Shown one piece after another: positions 8,600 through 18,084 of a DNA stretch of 64,000 nucleotides. Location: contig JBFONU010000004.1 of NCBI GenBank assembly GCA_040779345.1, positions 62,001-126,000 of the forward strand. The letters run 5' to 3'. A program made the translations under genes and the position numbers. The notes under the pieces are model-generated. The model searched no databases, had not been told where the DNA came from, and saw only the letters and a list, made by a program, of their open reading frames with translations. This DNA comes from Thalassotalea_H sp040779345 (GTDB lineage: Bacteria > Pseudomonadota > Gammaproteobacteria > Enterobacterales > Alteromonadaceae). The stretch's first letter is position 1; every line of letters starts with the position of its first letter.

Positions 8600-10501
8600 T
8601 TACACCATATCATCAAAAGGGTTATTTTTAGGTAAATCAATTTTATGAGAAAAACCTGTCATTGAAATACTGTCCGCAGTTATATCGAGATCTTCATCTG
8701 ATAATACCCCGTCACCAAATTTATATATTATTTCAAACTGTGCATTATTGGCCTTCTCTTGATAAACACTTTGCGCTTTCTCAACAGTCGCTAATTTTTC
8801 TTGATAATGATTCATCGCCTCGCTGCCATGACGCTTTGCCATCATTGAAAGCGTCACGTTAGGTGAAAACAATGTCGCTGTAGCATTATTACCACCAAAG
8901 CCTTTTGAGTTGATAAAGGCGACATCCATTTCCTGACAATCCCAATGTTCAGTGGCAATGTTTAAGCGGTCTTGATATACATCATCAGCCACTTTATCTA
9001 TGGTCGTGATACCCGGCATGATTTGATGAGAAAAAACGCCTAATGCCATAGCGACTTGATCGCCACTTGCTGGACCAATAGTATGTCCAACAAAGGCTTT
9101 TGGCGCCGCGACAGGCCAATTATTAATATCAAAACTTTGCGCAATACGATCATAAATCAACGATTCTGTTACGCGGTTTTGCGGTGTACTAGAGCCATGG
9201 GCAAGAATAAAACTTCTTTTCTGTACGGCTTCTTTGCCAATGACATTAGCCGCTAAGGCAACTGATTTTGCCATGGTAATATAGTTACCAGGGCCTGGCG
9301 CTGTGATTGATTTTTTAATGCCATCGGCATTAGTGTACACATCAGCAACCGAGCCAAGTACTTTACAACCTAATTCAACCGCTAATGCATCATCCATGAT
9401 CACAAGAAACTGAGCAGCTTCTCCAATAGTAAAGCCACAGTTATCACCAAAAGGGCGACTCGTTTTACGATGATCAGCACTGCCTTGGGTAATACCATCA
9501 AGTTTTTTCAGCCCTTCTTCATTGGCTAAAGCACTCATATTACCAAAACCTTCAATCACTTCTGGTGTAACAGCACAATCATTACTGCCAACAATCGCCA
9601 AACGCACTCGGCCAGATTGAATATCTTGCACAGCGGCTTTTAAATTATATAAAAACGTTGCACAAGCCCCCGTTGAGGTAAATGTACTACCAACGCTACC
9701 AGTGACATAAGCATTAATAAAATCAGTCGACATGGTATTTAAACCCAGCGCTAAATTTTTTGTAGATACTCGCTCACCGCGCATACGGTTTTGCATCATG
9801 CCGCCATGCCCTTCCGCCTGAACTTGTCCAAAAACTGAGGCAGAATAAGTACCAACTTGATCAGGGCTCACTTTACTGGCAATTTCATCCCAGCTATAAC
9901 CGGTGGAATGAATGGCGTCAGCTGCGCCAAATATCGTCGCCTGTAAACCACGCGGTTGATATCGGCTGTTATACAAGCTCGCAGGTTCGAAACCGGTAGG
10001 GAATTGTCCTGCCGCTTTGATCGGATTGTCGCGTGTCGAGTCGTGTTTTATTTCAACTTCACCGGCTATTTCAACACGCACTTTTTTATCTTCAAGCTCG
10101 GTAATTTTCCATGTACGTGGCAAAGGCGTAGGTAAATCTCGCGCCTTGGTTTCAAAACATATTGCATTATCAACTTGCTGCATAGTTAATTTTTGCTGCC
10201 AAGGCGTGGCATCAGGATCAAAGTGATTTTTTTCAATTTTACGAATTAACGTACCATCGAGTATTTGCTGACCAAATAGACTTTCAACATTGTTATGCTC
10301 AACAACATTCCCTTCACCATCGACTAGTTTGCCATCTTCTACTTTTAATATATTCATCAAGGTCGCTAAGCCAACAAACGTTTCTTGGCGAGCTTCAGCA
10401 TTTAACTTATCAATAACTATTCGGCGAAAGCCTTGGTGAAATGAAGTGCGACCAGCAGCATTTATGCCGCCCATGCCAACGATAATAGGTAAAGCTGTCA
10501 T
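8600..10501 (-). CDS. fabY: Beta-ketoacyl-ACP synthase, FabY type
   Basis: A 633-residue condensing enzyme with the length and sequence character of FabY, the unusual initiating ketosynthase described in Pseudomonas aeruginosa. FabY condenses acetyl-CoA with malonyl-ACP at the start of fatty-acid synthesis. The N-terminus has the FabY-like GGINAAGRTSFHQGFRR block. The catalytic triad of elongating-type synthases is visible: Cys near 280 in STGACATFLYN, His near 435 in AHGSSTPQNR and His near 473 in VGHTIGPASGDQ. It is transcribed alone, divergent from the GlxA-type regulator. Assignment to FabY over FabB/FabF rests on the extra-long N-terminus and overall similarity. Confidence 0.88.
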   Translation of the reverse strand: MTALPIIVGMGGINAAGRTSFHQGFRRIVIDKLNAEARQETFVGLATLMNILKVEDGKLVDGEGNVVEHNNVESLFGQQILDGTLIRKIEKNHFDPDATPWQQKLTMQQVDNAICFETKARDLPTPLPRTWKITELEDKKVRVEIAGEVEIKHDSTRDNPIKAAGQFPTGFEPASLYNSRYQPRGLQATIFGAADAIHSTGYSWDEIASKVSPDQVGTYSASVFGQVQAEGHGGMMQNRMRGERVSTKNLALGLNTMSTDFINAYVTGSVGSTFTSTGACATFLYNLKAAVQDIQSGRVRLAIVGSNDCAVTPEVIEGFGNMSALANEEGLKKLDGITQGSADHRKTSRPFGDNCGFTIGEAAQFLVIMDDALAVELGCKVLGSVADVYTNADGIKKSITAPGPGNYITMAKSVALAANVIGKEAVQKRSFILAHGSSTPQNRVTESLIYDRIAQSFDINNWPVAAPKAFVGHTIGPASGDQVAMALGVFSHQIMPGITTIDKVADDVYQDRLNIATEHWDCQEMDVAFINSKGFGGNNATATLFSPNVTLSMMAKRHGSEAMNHYQEKLATVEKAQSVYQEKANNAQFEIIYKFGDGVLSDEDLDITADSISMTGFSHKIDLPKNNPFDDMV

Positions 10502-10635
10502 TAAAATTCTCTTTAGTTAAAAGCAATTATTTCATTATTAATGAGTGTAAAAAGAATCCTTAGTAATTAATTGTTAATTTAAGCCAATAATTATGGCAAT
10601 ATAGCCAAAGATTAGTTTTTTAAGAGTTCACGCCT

Positions 10636-11631
10636 GTGAAACGGCCAAAAGTTAATATCGCCCTGCTACTTTATGATCATATGTTAGCAACCAGTGTCAG
10701 CCTACCAGTAGAGATGTTACTGGCTGGCGAAGCCGTTGGTTTGCAACAAAATAAAAAAGCGCCACGTTTATCTATTCAAATGGTGGCAGAAAACGAATCC
10801 CCTGTTAGCACTCGCGCATTAATAAAGCTGTTACCGGATACCTGCGTTGAAAAAGCTCGCTTACCCGACTTTGCATTCATCCCTAGTTTATGGCGAAATC
10901 CTCGGCCATCAATTAACAAACAACCAAAACTCATTCATTGGCTAGAAAGTATCTGGCAGCAAGGAGCTACACTCATTGGTGGCGGAACAGGGGTTTGTTT
11001 TATGGCCGAGTCTGGGTTGCTTGATCATCACCCCGCGACAACTCATTGGCATTATGTTGAACAATTTAAACGTAACTACCCTAAAGTAGAGCTAAAACCT
11101 GACTTTTTTATTACTCAGTCTGACCGTATCTATTGTGCCGCGAGTCTAAATGCGTTGGCTGATATCATTGTGCATATTATTTCTCAAATTTATGGCAAAA
11201 CAGCGGCGCAGCATGTCGAGCGTAATTTTTCACACGAAATACGTAAGCCTTACGAAGAGCAGCGTTACTTAGAGGGTGCGGTTGATCGACACTCAGATGA
11301 ATTGATAACTCAAATACAATTTTGGATGCAAACCAACTTAAACGTGCCATTATCGCTTAATGCACTTTCTAAACAATTTGGCATTAGTCAGCGCTCTTTT
11401 ACCCGCCGCTTTAAAGCTGCCAACGGTATTAACGCTATGAAGTATTGGCAACAATTAAAAATTGAAACTGCCAAAGAATTATTAGCTTCAAGTAATCTTT
11501 CTATTCAAGAAATATCATTTCAAGTAGGCTATCAAGATCAGAGTCACTTTTCTAAACTGTTTAAAAAAGAATTAGGCACAACGCCAAGAGACTATCGAGT
11601 AATGGTTAAGCGCAAATTATTCAGTCAATAA
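10636..11631 (+). CDS. GlxA family AraC-type transcriptional regulator
   Basis: A 331-residue regulator starting at GTG. Residues about 5-190 form a DJ-1/PfpI (class I amidotransferase-like) domain with GGGTGVCFMAE, the position of the nucleophile-elbow cysteine. Residues about 220-325 are an AraC HTH pair with LSLNALSKQFGISQRSFTRRF and the signature VGYQDQSHFSKLFKKELGTTPRDYR. It is divergent from fabY by about 135 bp. An ACR3-type carrier starts 17 bp downstream, so the two form an operon and this protein may control it; the inducer is unknown. Confidence 0.85.
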   Translation: MKRPKVNIALLLYDHMLATSVSLPVEMLLAGEAVGLQQNKKAPRLSIQMVAENESPVSTRALIKLLPDTCVEKARLPDFAFIPSLWRNPRPSINKQPKLIHWLESIWQQGATLIGGGTGVCFMAESGLLDHHPATTHWHYVEQFKRNYPKVELKPDFFITQSDRIYCAASLNALADIIVHIISQIYGKTAAQHVERNFSHEIRKPYEEQRYLEGAVDRHSDELITQIQFWMQTNLNVPLSLNALSKQFGISQRSFTRRFKAANGINAMKYWQQLKIETAKELLASSNLSIQEISFQVGYQDQSHFSKLFKKELGTTPRDYRVMVKRKLFSQ

Positions 11632-11648
11632 TTAAAAGAGTCAATAAC

Positions 11649-12668
11649 ATGGGAATTTTTGAACGCTATTTATCAATTTGGGTAACCCTTAGTATTGCTA
11701 TTGGGGTAGCTATTGGGGTTGTTTACCCACCGATCTTCGAATTAATTGCTACATTAGAAGTTGCTCACGTTAATATTGTCGTCGCTGTTTTTATTTGGGT
11801 CATGATATATCCGATGATGGTTCAGGTAGATTTTTCAACGATCAAAGAAGTTGGCAAAAATCCAAAAGGGCTTATTTTAACCCTAGTGATCAATTGGCTT
11901 ATTAAACCTTTTTCGATGGCGGCGCTAGGTTGGCTGTTCTTTGAAGGAATTTTTTCAGATTTAGTTTCACCACAAACGGCACAAGAATATATCGCCGGCA
12001 TGATTTTATTAGGCGTTGCTCCCTGTACAGCCATGGTGTTTGTTTGGTCACAGCTGACCAAAGGAGATGCTAATTATACGCTAGTTCAGGTCTCTTTAAA
12101 TGACGTGATCATGATTTTCGCATTTGCGCCTTTAGCGGGATTTTTACTCGGCGTTTCCAATATCCACGTCCCTTGGTTCACCTTGTTTATCTCTGTGGTA
12201 CTTTATGTATTACTGCCATTAATCGCGGGGATTATCACCCGCAAAAAATTAAATCATTCTGGCCGTAACGATGCATCAATAGTGGCGCTATTGGCTAAGT
12301 TAAAACCTTTTTCTATTATTGGTTTACTTGCCACTGTTGTATTACTTTTTGGTTTTCAAGCGAACACCATCATTGAACAACCAATGAATATTGTCTTAAT
12401 TGCCATTCCATTAATAATACAAACTTACGGCATTTTCATCATTGCGTATGCAATAGCCCTGAAACTTAAGTTATCACATAACATAGCAGCGCCTGCTTGT
12501 TTGATTGGCACATCAAACTTCTTTGAGCTCGCCGTTGCTGTTGCAATTTCTTTATTCGGATTACATTCAGGCGCGGCATTGGCGACTGTTGTCGGTGTGT
12601 TAGTTGAAGTGCCTGTAATGCTATCACTTGTCGCTATTGTTAATAGAACCCATCATTGGTTTAAATAG
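11649..12668 (+). CDS. ACR3 family arsenite-efflux-type membrane carrier
   Basis: A 339-residue, ten-helix inner-membrane protein of the ACR3/BASS superfamily. The TM4 motif GVAPCTAMVFVWSQLT contains the conserved Cys, and the TM9 block SNFFELAVAVA contains the conserved Glu used by arsenite exporters. It has usual family length. No arsC lies nearby and the partner gene is a GlxA-type regulator, so the physiological substrate could be arsenite, antimonite or another anion. The ArsR-family gene that follows is convergent and appears to serve the next locus instead. Confidence 0.82.
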   Translation: MGIFERYLSIWVTLSIAIGVAIGVVYPPIFELIATLEVAHVNIVVAVFIWVMIYPMMVQVDFSTIKEVGKNPKGLILTLVINWLIKPFSMAALGWLFFEGIFSDLVSPQTAQEYIAGMILLGVAPCTAMVFVWSQLTKGDANYTLVQVSLNDVIMIFAFAPLAGFLLGVSNIHVPWFTLFISVVLYVLLPLIAGIITRKKLNHSGRNDASIVALLAKLKPFSIIGLLATVVLLFGFQANTIIEQPMNIVLIAIPLIIQTYGIFIIAYAIALKLKLSHNIAAPACLIGTSNFFELAVAVAISLFGLHSGAALATVVGVLVEVPVMLSLVAIVNRTHHWFK

Positions 12669-12713
12669 AGGGGGAATACTCCATTTAATAAAATCCGTGA
12701 TTTTTGCTAATCG

Positions 12714-13022
12714 CTAACAAAATTCTTGTTGTAAAAAGCCGATCAAACGCACAACAGATTGATTAGCAATACTGTAATATATCGTTTGTGATTCGCGTCG
12801 GGTTTTCACTAAACCGTCATTTCTTAAACGTGCTAAATGCTGAGATAAACTTGACTGACTTAAGTCAATATGACTATTTAACTCACTAACAGACAACTCT
12901 TGTGCACCTAAGTGACATAGAATAAGTAGCCTATTTTCATTACTCATTGCTTTAAGTAATTCAGCAGCTTGTCCTGCATTACTGCGCAACTCTGCGATAT
13001 CTATTTCTGTCGATTTACTCAT
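12714..13022 (-). CDS. ArsR/SmtB family repressor of the BigR/SqrR (persulfide-sensing) type
   Basis: A 102-residue winged-helix ArsR family protein. The recognition helix region is LSVSELNSHIDLSQSSLSQHLARL. It has exactly two cysteines, Cys36 (LLILCHLG) and the C-terminal Cys102 (QQEFC). Their spacing of 66 residues matches, as I recall, the redox pair of SqrR, BigR and YgaV, which forms a di- or polysulfide bridge when reactive sulfur species are present. The ELCVC-type metal site of arsenic sensors is absent. The gene is divergent from an RND exporter across a 113-bp region rich in inverted repeats. The locus also carries DUF2892, DUF442 and persulfide-dioxygenase genes, which fits a reactive-sulfur regulator. 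The family call is firm; persulfide sensing is inferred. Confidence 0.82.
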   Translation of the reverse strand: MSKSTEIDIAELRSNAGQAAELLKAMSNENRLLILCHLGAQELSVSELNSHIDLSQSSLSQHLARLRNDGLVKTRRESQTIYYSIANQSVVRLIGFLQQEFC

Positions 13023-13061
13023 ACTCTGCTATACCAAATATAAACTTATTGTTGATATTAC

Positions 13062-13107
13062 ATTAGAATCTGCTAATATAAAAGTATATTAACAAAATCT
13101 AATATAC
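13062..13107. promoter_or_regulatory. Overlapping operator palindromes between the ArsR-type gene and the RND operon
   Basis: Three inverted repeats overlap in 46 bp: ATTAG-N6-CTAAT at 13062-13077, AATATA-N4-TATATT at 13075-13090, and GTATATTA-N8-TAATATAC at 13084-13107. They sit in the divergent intergenic region, where an ArsR-family dimer would be expected to repress both directions. The sequence TGCTAAT at 13071-13077 recurs upstream of the persulfide dioxygenase gene. Confidence 0.65.
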
Positions 13108-13135
13108 ATACTTACTATACAAAAGGATAAAAGCT

Positions 13136-15682
13136 TTGCATTATTCTCAGTTTTTACAGTTTGCTTTAAACAAACCCAAAACCATTTACGCGATCGTTGT
13201 TTCAATGGTGTTACTTAGTTTAGCGATGCTCCCTAGGCTTACCATAGATACCGACCCTGAAAACATGTTGAGTGCGAATAATCCTGAACGTGTTTTTCAT
13301 AATAAAATTAAAAACGCATTTAATATGTCAGACATGATCGTTGTCGGTGTGGTGAGCAAACAAAGCATTTATCAACCAGAAACACTGGCTATTTTACAAC
13401 AATTATCCGATGAAATATTAAAAATTGATGGTGTAATTAAGCAAGACTTATTATCGTTAAGTGTTGTTGATAATATTACCCAAGAAGCCAATGGCGGTAT
13501 TCGTTTTGAATATCTTATGCAACAAGCACCAACAGACATTGAGGGCAGCAAAAAAATTGCCCAAGCAGTAAAGAGACTGCCGATGCTAGAAAACACTTTG
13601 GTGTCTGGAGATGAAAAAGCGGCGGCCATTTATGTACCAATTGAAGCCAAAGACCTTAGCTACCCGATTGCTGAAAAAATCAGAGCGATCAGTCAATCAT
13701 TTAACCAAAGTCCTGTTGATTTTCATATCACGGGCTTGCCCATCGCTGAAGACCAATTTGGTTATGAAATGTTTGTTCAAATGGGTATCGCTGCCCCTTT
13801 AGCTGGCTTGGCTATTTTTGCCTTACTTTGGTATTTTTTCAGAAACTTCCCCTTAATCATAGCGCCTATGGCTGTGGCGATGGCGACAGTAATTATTATT
13901 ATGGGGTCGCTGATCGGCCTTGGCTTTACGGTGCATATTATGACATCGATGATCGCGATATTTTTAATGCCTATTGCCGTTGTTGATTCGGTCCATATAT
14001 TGTCCGAATTTTCTGACCGATATAAAGAAGGTGATGATGTACATAGCGTAATTAAAAAGGTTATGTCGCACTTATTTACGCCAATGCTGTTCACATCGAT
14101 CACTTCAGCGGTTGGTTTTTATTCATTGTTATTAACCCCGATCCCGCCGGTTAAAGTATTCGGTGCGTTTATCGGGACCGGTATTTTACTGGCCTTTGTA
14201 TTAACGGTGATTTACTTACCAGCTTATTTATCAAGACTAAGCCCTAAGGCCTTAGCTAATTTACAAGTTGCCATTGCTCGCATGGAAGAAAAAGGTCGTT
14301 TGTCGGCAAGTTTACAATGGCTTGGCGCTTTTTCAACAAAGAAAACAAAGGCGATTTTATTCTCCTTTGTTGTACTGTTTATTTTTAGTCTTGTCGGTAT
14401 TAACAAAATTGAAATTAACGATAATCCGGTAAATTGGTTTAAGGCAGATCATGAAATTCGCATCGCGGATAAAGTATTAAACCAACATTTCGCTGGTACT
14501 TATGATGCTTGGTTAGTATTTAACAAACCACAAACTAGCGCATCTCAGCGTGAAGAAGCCTTTATTAACCAGATAAAAGTCGCCAATGAAAGTGGTATTA
14601 AGTTAACTGATATCAATACCTATATTGAGCAATGGCACAAATCCTCTGAACAGCCTTTATTTACTCAAGAATTATTAATCAAACTCGATGATTTAGCGTT
14701 TAATGTGAGTAGCGAACATCAACAAACGGTTGACACCTTATATCAATTGGCCGAACAAGCATTTGCTGATAACAAGCTATTTATGCAACCCGAAGTGCTT
14801 AATTGGTTAGCTAACTTTCAACAAGCACTTAATGAGACCCCTCTTGTCGGTAAAACAAATGGCTTAAGCGACATTGTGCGTACAGTAAATAGAGAGCTTC
14901 ATTCTGGAAAAGAAAGTGACTTTGCTATCCCAGAAACCAGCAATGGCGTTGCCCAAACATTATTGCAGTATCAGTCATCTCATCGCCCTCAAGATTTATG
15001 GCACTTTGTCAGTCAAGACTATCAGCAATCATTAATTTGGTTACAAATGACTAGCGGCGATAACCAACATACCACCGCCGTTGTTGATTGGGTTAATGAG
15101 TACATTGCCAAGCACCCAGCTCCTGTTGAGATAGAAATGAATTGGGCAGGAAAATCGTACCTAAATATAGTCTGGCAAGATGCGATGGTTAGCGGCATGT
15201 TGAACAGTTTATTATCATCATTTGTGATCGTATTTTTAATGATGGTTGTATTATTCCGCTCTTTCAAATATGGCATACTCGCTATGCTGCCACTCACCTT
15301 TACTATTAGTATGATCTACGGATTAATTGGCTGGATAGGCAAAGCCTACGACATGCCAATTGCGGTTCTGTCAGCCTTAACACTCGGCTTATCAATAGAT
15401 TTTGCTATTCACTTTTTGCAACGCGCCCGTGAATTAGAAAAAGAAACCGGCAGTTTAACCCAAGCATTAATACTGATGTTTGATGAACCCAGCCGAGCTA
15501 TTTCAAGAAACGCTATTGTTATTGCGATTGGCTTTACTCCTTTATTACTATCGCCGTTAATGCCTTATATCACCGTTGGTTTTTTCCTAGCCAGCATCAT
15601 GATGGTTTCAGCATTAGTCACCTTAGTATTGCTACCCGCGCTCTTAACCCTGTTTTCAACAAATAAAAGTGGCACAGTGTAA
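13136..15682 (+). CDS. RND superfamily (MMPL-type) exporter
   Basis: An 848-residue inner-membrane protein starting at TTG, with AAAGGA at 13122-13127 placed 8 nt upstream. It shows the RND plan: TM1 near residue 20, a periplasmic loop, a TM2-6 bundle (about 215-375), a second periplasmic loop, and a TM8-12 bundle (about 690-845). It is much shorter than HAE-RND drug pumps and resembles HpnN/MMPL-like predicted exporters that move lipidic or hydrophobic substrates. It leads a run with a LolA-like periplasmic protein 33 bp downstream and an outer-membrane barrel, suggesting an envelope-spanning export path. Control by the divergent ArsR-type repressor is inferred from the operator repeats. The substrate is unknown. 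Confidence 0.85.
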   Translation: MHYSQFLQFALNKPKTIYAIVVSMVLLSLAMLPRLTIDTDPENMLSANNPERVFHNKIKNAFNMSDMIVVGVVSKQSIYQPETLAILQQLSDEILKIDGVIKQDLLSLSVVDNITQEANGGIRFEYLMQQAPTDIEGSKKIAQAVKRLPMLENTLVSGDEKAAAIYVPIEAKDLSYPIAEKIRAISQSFNQSPVDFHITGLPIAEDQFGYEMFVQMGIAAPLAGLAIFALLWYFFRNFPLIIAPMAVAMATVIIIMGSLIGLGFTVHIMTSMIAIFLMPIAVVDSVHILSEFSDRYKEGDDVHSVIKKVMSHLFTPMLFTSITSAVGFYSLLLTPIPPVKVFGAFIGTGILLAFVLTVIYLPAYLSRLSPKALANLQVAIARMEEKGRLSASLQWLGAFSTKKTKAILFSFVVLFIFSLVGINKIEINDNPVNWFKADHEIRIADKVLNQHFAGTYDAWLVFNKPQTSASQREEAFINQIKVANESGIKLTDINTYIEQWHKSSEQPLFTQELLIKLDDLAFNVSSEHQQTVDTLYQLAEQAFADNKLFMQPEVLNWLANFQQALNETPLVGKTNGLSDIVRTVNRELHSGKESDFAIPETSNGVAQTLLQYQSSHRPQDLWHFVSQDYQQSLIWLQMTSGDNQHTTAVVDWVNEYIAKHPAPVEIEMNWAGKSYLNIVWQDAMVSGMLNSLLSSFVIVFLMMVVLFRSFKYGILAMLPLTFTISMIYGLIGWIGKAYDMPIAVLSALTLGLSIDFAIHFLQRARELEKETGSLTQALILMFDEPSRAISRNAIVIAIGFTPLLLSPLMPYITVGFFLASIMMVSALVTLVLLPALLTLFSTNKSGTV

Positions 15683-15715
15683 CGCCATTATTTTTGAACT
15701 ATACGAGGAAGAATA

Positions 15716-16510
15716 ATGAAAAAAATTTTCAATCAATCTTTGGCAATATTAGTCAGTTTTGTATTCATACTAACGGGCGCAAAAGCGTCAGTAGATGTGA
15801 ATGACATCATCAAAAAAAGTAACTTAGCTTCTTACTATTCTGGTAAAGATGGCAGTGCTCAAGCAAGAATGATAATTGTTGATGCCAAAGGCAATAAGCA
15901 GATGCGTCAATTTACCATTTTACGTAAAGACCAAGCAGACTTAGGTGATCAAGACATGTTGGTGTTTTTCTCACGCCCAACAGATGTCAAAGGCACCGTT
16001 TTTCGAGTCACTAAAAAAGTAGAAGGCGATGACGACCGCTGGTTATATTTACCAGCACTTGATTTAGTTAAGCGCATATCAGCCGGTGATAAGCGTACCT
16101 CTTTTGTTGGTGCACATTTTTACTATGAAGATGTCTCAGGACGTAACCCCGCCGAAGACAGTTTTAGCTTATTAACTGATGACGGTGATTCATTTTTAAT
16201 AAAAGCAGCGCCTAAAGATCCCTCTACGGTTGAGTATGCTTATTATCAAATAACCATCAACAAAGAAACCTACTTACCAATGCAAGCCCAATACTTTAAT
16301 GAGCAAGGCAAAGTCATACGTGAGATGCAAGTTTTGAAAGTCGATAATGTACAAGGTTTTCCAACAGTTGTTCACGCAAAAATGACACAACTAACCGATG
16401 GTAGTTACACTGAAATGCAATTTCGCAATGTAAAATATGATGTCGGCTTGCCTGACTCTATATTTTCAGAGCGTAGTCTTAGAACCCCACCAAAAGCTTG
16501 GTTGGAATAG
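15716..16510 (+). CDS. Outer-membrane lipoprotein-sorting (LolA-like) periplasmic protein
   Basis: A 264-residue protein with a cleavable signal peptide ending near residue 23 (GAKA-SVDV). The mature part fits the LolA-like fold annotated as outer membrane lipoprotein-sorting protein (PF17131): MRQFTILRKDQ, FFSRPTDVKGTVFRV, DRWLYLPALDLVKRI and FVGAHFYYEDVSGR. In known genomes such proteins occur beside MMPL/RND exporters, as here. It probably carries or accepts a hydrophobic substrate in the periplasm, but this is inferred from fold and neighbours. The barrel gene follows after 6 bp, indicating a tight operon. Confidence 0.8.
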   Translation: MKKIFNQSLAILVSFVFILTGAKASVDVNDIIKKSNLASYYSGKDGSAQARMIIVDAKGNKQMRQFTILRKDQADLGDQDMLVFFSRPTDVKGTVFRVTKKVEGDDDRWLYLPALDLVKRISAGDKRTSFVGAHFYYEDVSGRNPAEDSFSLLTDDGDSFLIKAAPKDPSTVEYAYYQITINKETYLPMQAQYFNEQGKVIREMQVLKVDNVQGFPTVVHAKMTQLTDGSYTEMQFRNVKYDVGLPDSIFSERSLRTPPKAWLE

Positions 16511-16516
16511 TGAAAG

Positions 16517-17827
16517 ATGAGCAATTTCAACGTTAAATTTTCAGCATTAACGGCACTATTTTTAATCGTGTTAAATACGATAATGCCCACGTATGCACAA
16601 CCTAATAATTCACTTCTACAAGAAGATGACTGGGGTGATGATGCTTGGGCTGACGAAGCAGCGTCTCCTTGGACGGTAACAGGATTTACTGAGGCCGCTT
16701 ATGGTCAATTTATTCAAAGTAACGTCGTAAAGTCGTCGGCTTCATTGTCGGAATTAAGAGCTCGGCTAGAAGTGAATTACAGCAGCTCCTCATTTGAGTT
16801 AACAGCCTCTGGTGATGCGATATACGATGATGTTCTCAACGACACGTTTTGGCAGACAAAAGAGCTCAATATCGCTGCCAGCCCTTTTTCTAATGTCGAT
16901 ATAAAATTGGGTCGCCAAGTGTTAACTTGGGGAACAGGTGATTATGTTTTTCTCAATGATTTATTTGCTAAAGACTGGCAATCATTCTTTTCAGGGCGCG
17001 ACGATGAATACTTAAAAGCCGCTTCAGACAGTGTGCGCGTAACTAGTTACTGGGATGGCATTACCGTTGATTTAGCTTGGACCCCAGAATTTACGCCAGA
17101 TAAATACCTGACAGGCGAGCGATTTTCTTTCTACTCCCCTTTTATCAAAGGTAATGTGGCACCAGCAGATCATTTTAGTGTTGAGCAAACCAATGATGCA
17201 CAATTCTCTGCCCGTCTTGCCACTACTGTCAAAGGCGTTGAATATGCCCTTTATGGTTACCAAGGCTTTTGGACAACACCTGTCGGCAACAACAAAGATA
17301 ATATCCCTTACTTCCCCAAAATGAACGCATGGGGGGGAAGTGCGAGAACGCCTTTAGCGAGTGGTATTTTTAATGTTGAGTTTTCATATTACAACAGTAT
17401 TGAGGATAGCCAAGGTGACAAAGCGAATATCCCAAACAGTCAAATCAGAGCCTTAATTGGTTATGAACAAGAGGCGGTTAAAAATTTAACCCTAGGTTTG
17501 CAATATTATATCGAAAAAACAGAGGATTATAACGAATTTACGCGTTCGAATTTATTTGCCGATGAGCAAGTTGATCAATACCGACAACTGGCAACCATGC
17601 GATTACGTTATAGCACTTTGCAACAGAAACTTATCTATTCATTGTTTGCTTTTTATTCACCAACCGATAATGACAGCTATATAAAGCCTTCGATTGATTA
17701 CCGATATGATGACAATTTTTCGTTCTCAGCAGGCGCTAATATATTTTGGGGCAAAGACGCATATACCTTTTTTGGTCAGCATCAAGATAATAGTAATGTC
17801 TGGCTAAGGGCTCGTTTTACTTTTTAA
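16517..17827 (+). CDS. Outer-membrane beta-barrel protein of the RND/LolA-like operon
   Basis: A 436-residue protein with a signal peptide ending near residue 28 (TYAQ). It then has an acidic linker (EDDWGDDAWADEA), alternating amphipathic strands with many aromatic residues, and a terminal phenylalanine in WLRARFTF, as expected for Bam-inserted barrels. The GRQVLTWGTGDYVFLNDLF block is similar to DUF1302/alginate-export-type barrels. The gene is packed between the LolA-like and DUF2892 genes and probably supplies the outer-membrane step or anchor of the export module. Confidence 0.72.
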   Translation: MSNFNVKFSALTALFLIVLNTIMPTYAQPNNSLLQEDDWGDDAWADEAASPWTVTGFTEAAYGQFIQSNVVKSSASLSELRARLEVNYSSSSFELTASGDAIYDDVLNDTFWQTKELNIAASPFSNVDIKLGRQVLTWGTGDYVFLNDLFAKDWQSFFSGRDDEYLKAASDSVRVTSYWDGITVDLAWTPEFTPDKYLTGERFSFYSPFIKGNVAPADHFSVEQTNDAQFSARLATTVKGVEYALYGYQGFWTTPVGNNKDNIPYFPKMNAWGGSARTPLASGIFNVEFSYYNSIEDSQGDKANIPNSQIRALIGYEQEAVKNLTLGLQYYIEKTEDYNEFTRSNLFADEQVDQYRQLATMRLRYSTLQQKLIYSLFAFYSPTDNDSYIKPSIDYRYDDNFSFSAGANIFWGKDAYTFFGQHQDNSNVWLRARFTF

Positions 17828-17856
17828 TTTCACGTTCACCATTGAGGATTATAGTT

Positions 17857-18084
17857 ATGAAAAAAGCACTCTCAGTAGAAACTGCCATCATTCGCTTTGC
17901 GGGTTTTATGGTATTACTCTCACTCGCCTTAACGATTTGGGTTCACCCCAATTTCATTTGGTTTACCGCTTTTGTTGGCGCAAACATGTTTCAGTCGTCC
18001 TTCACAGGCTTTTGCCCCGCCGCGAGTTTTTTCAGAATGCTCGGCTTAAAAGATGCGGGCAATTGCCAAACTAAGGATGCATAG
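17857..18084 (+). CDS. DUF2892 family inner-membrane protein (YgaP-like membrane domain)
   Basis: A 75-residue protein with two transmembrane segments and the DUF2892 signature GFCPAASFFRMLGLK. I chose the ATG at 17857 because GAGG at 17845-17848 precedes it; the longer reading from TTG at 17842 runs through that RBS. The same domain forms the membrane part of the E. coli rhodanese YgaP, which is controlled by a BigR/SqrR-like protein. Its place as the last gene of this operon therefore supports a reactive-sulfur role. Confidence 0.8.
   Translation: MKKALSVETAIIRFAGFMVLLSLALTIWVHPNFIWFTAFVGANMFQSSFTGFCPAASFFRMLGLKDAGNCQTKDA

Noticed and set aside
12714..13022. Arsenic-sensing ArsR partner for the ACR3-type carrier
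   Set aside because: The gene is convergent with the carrier, lacks the usual CxC-type arsenic site, and its cysteine spacing fits BigR/SqrR instead.
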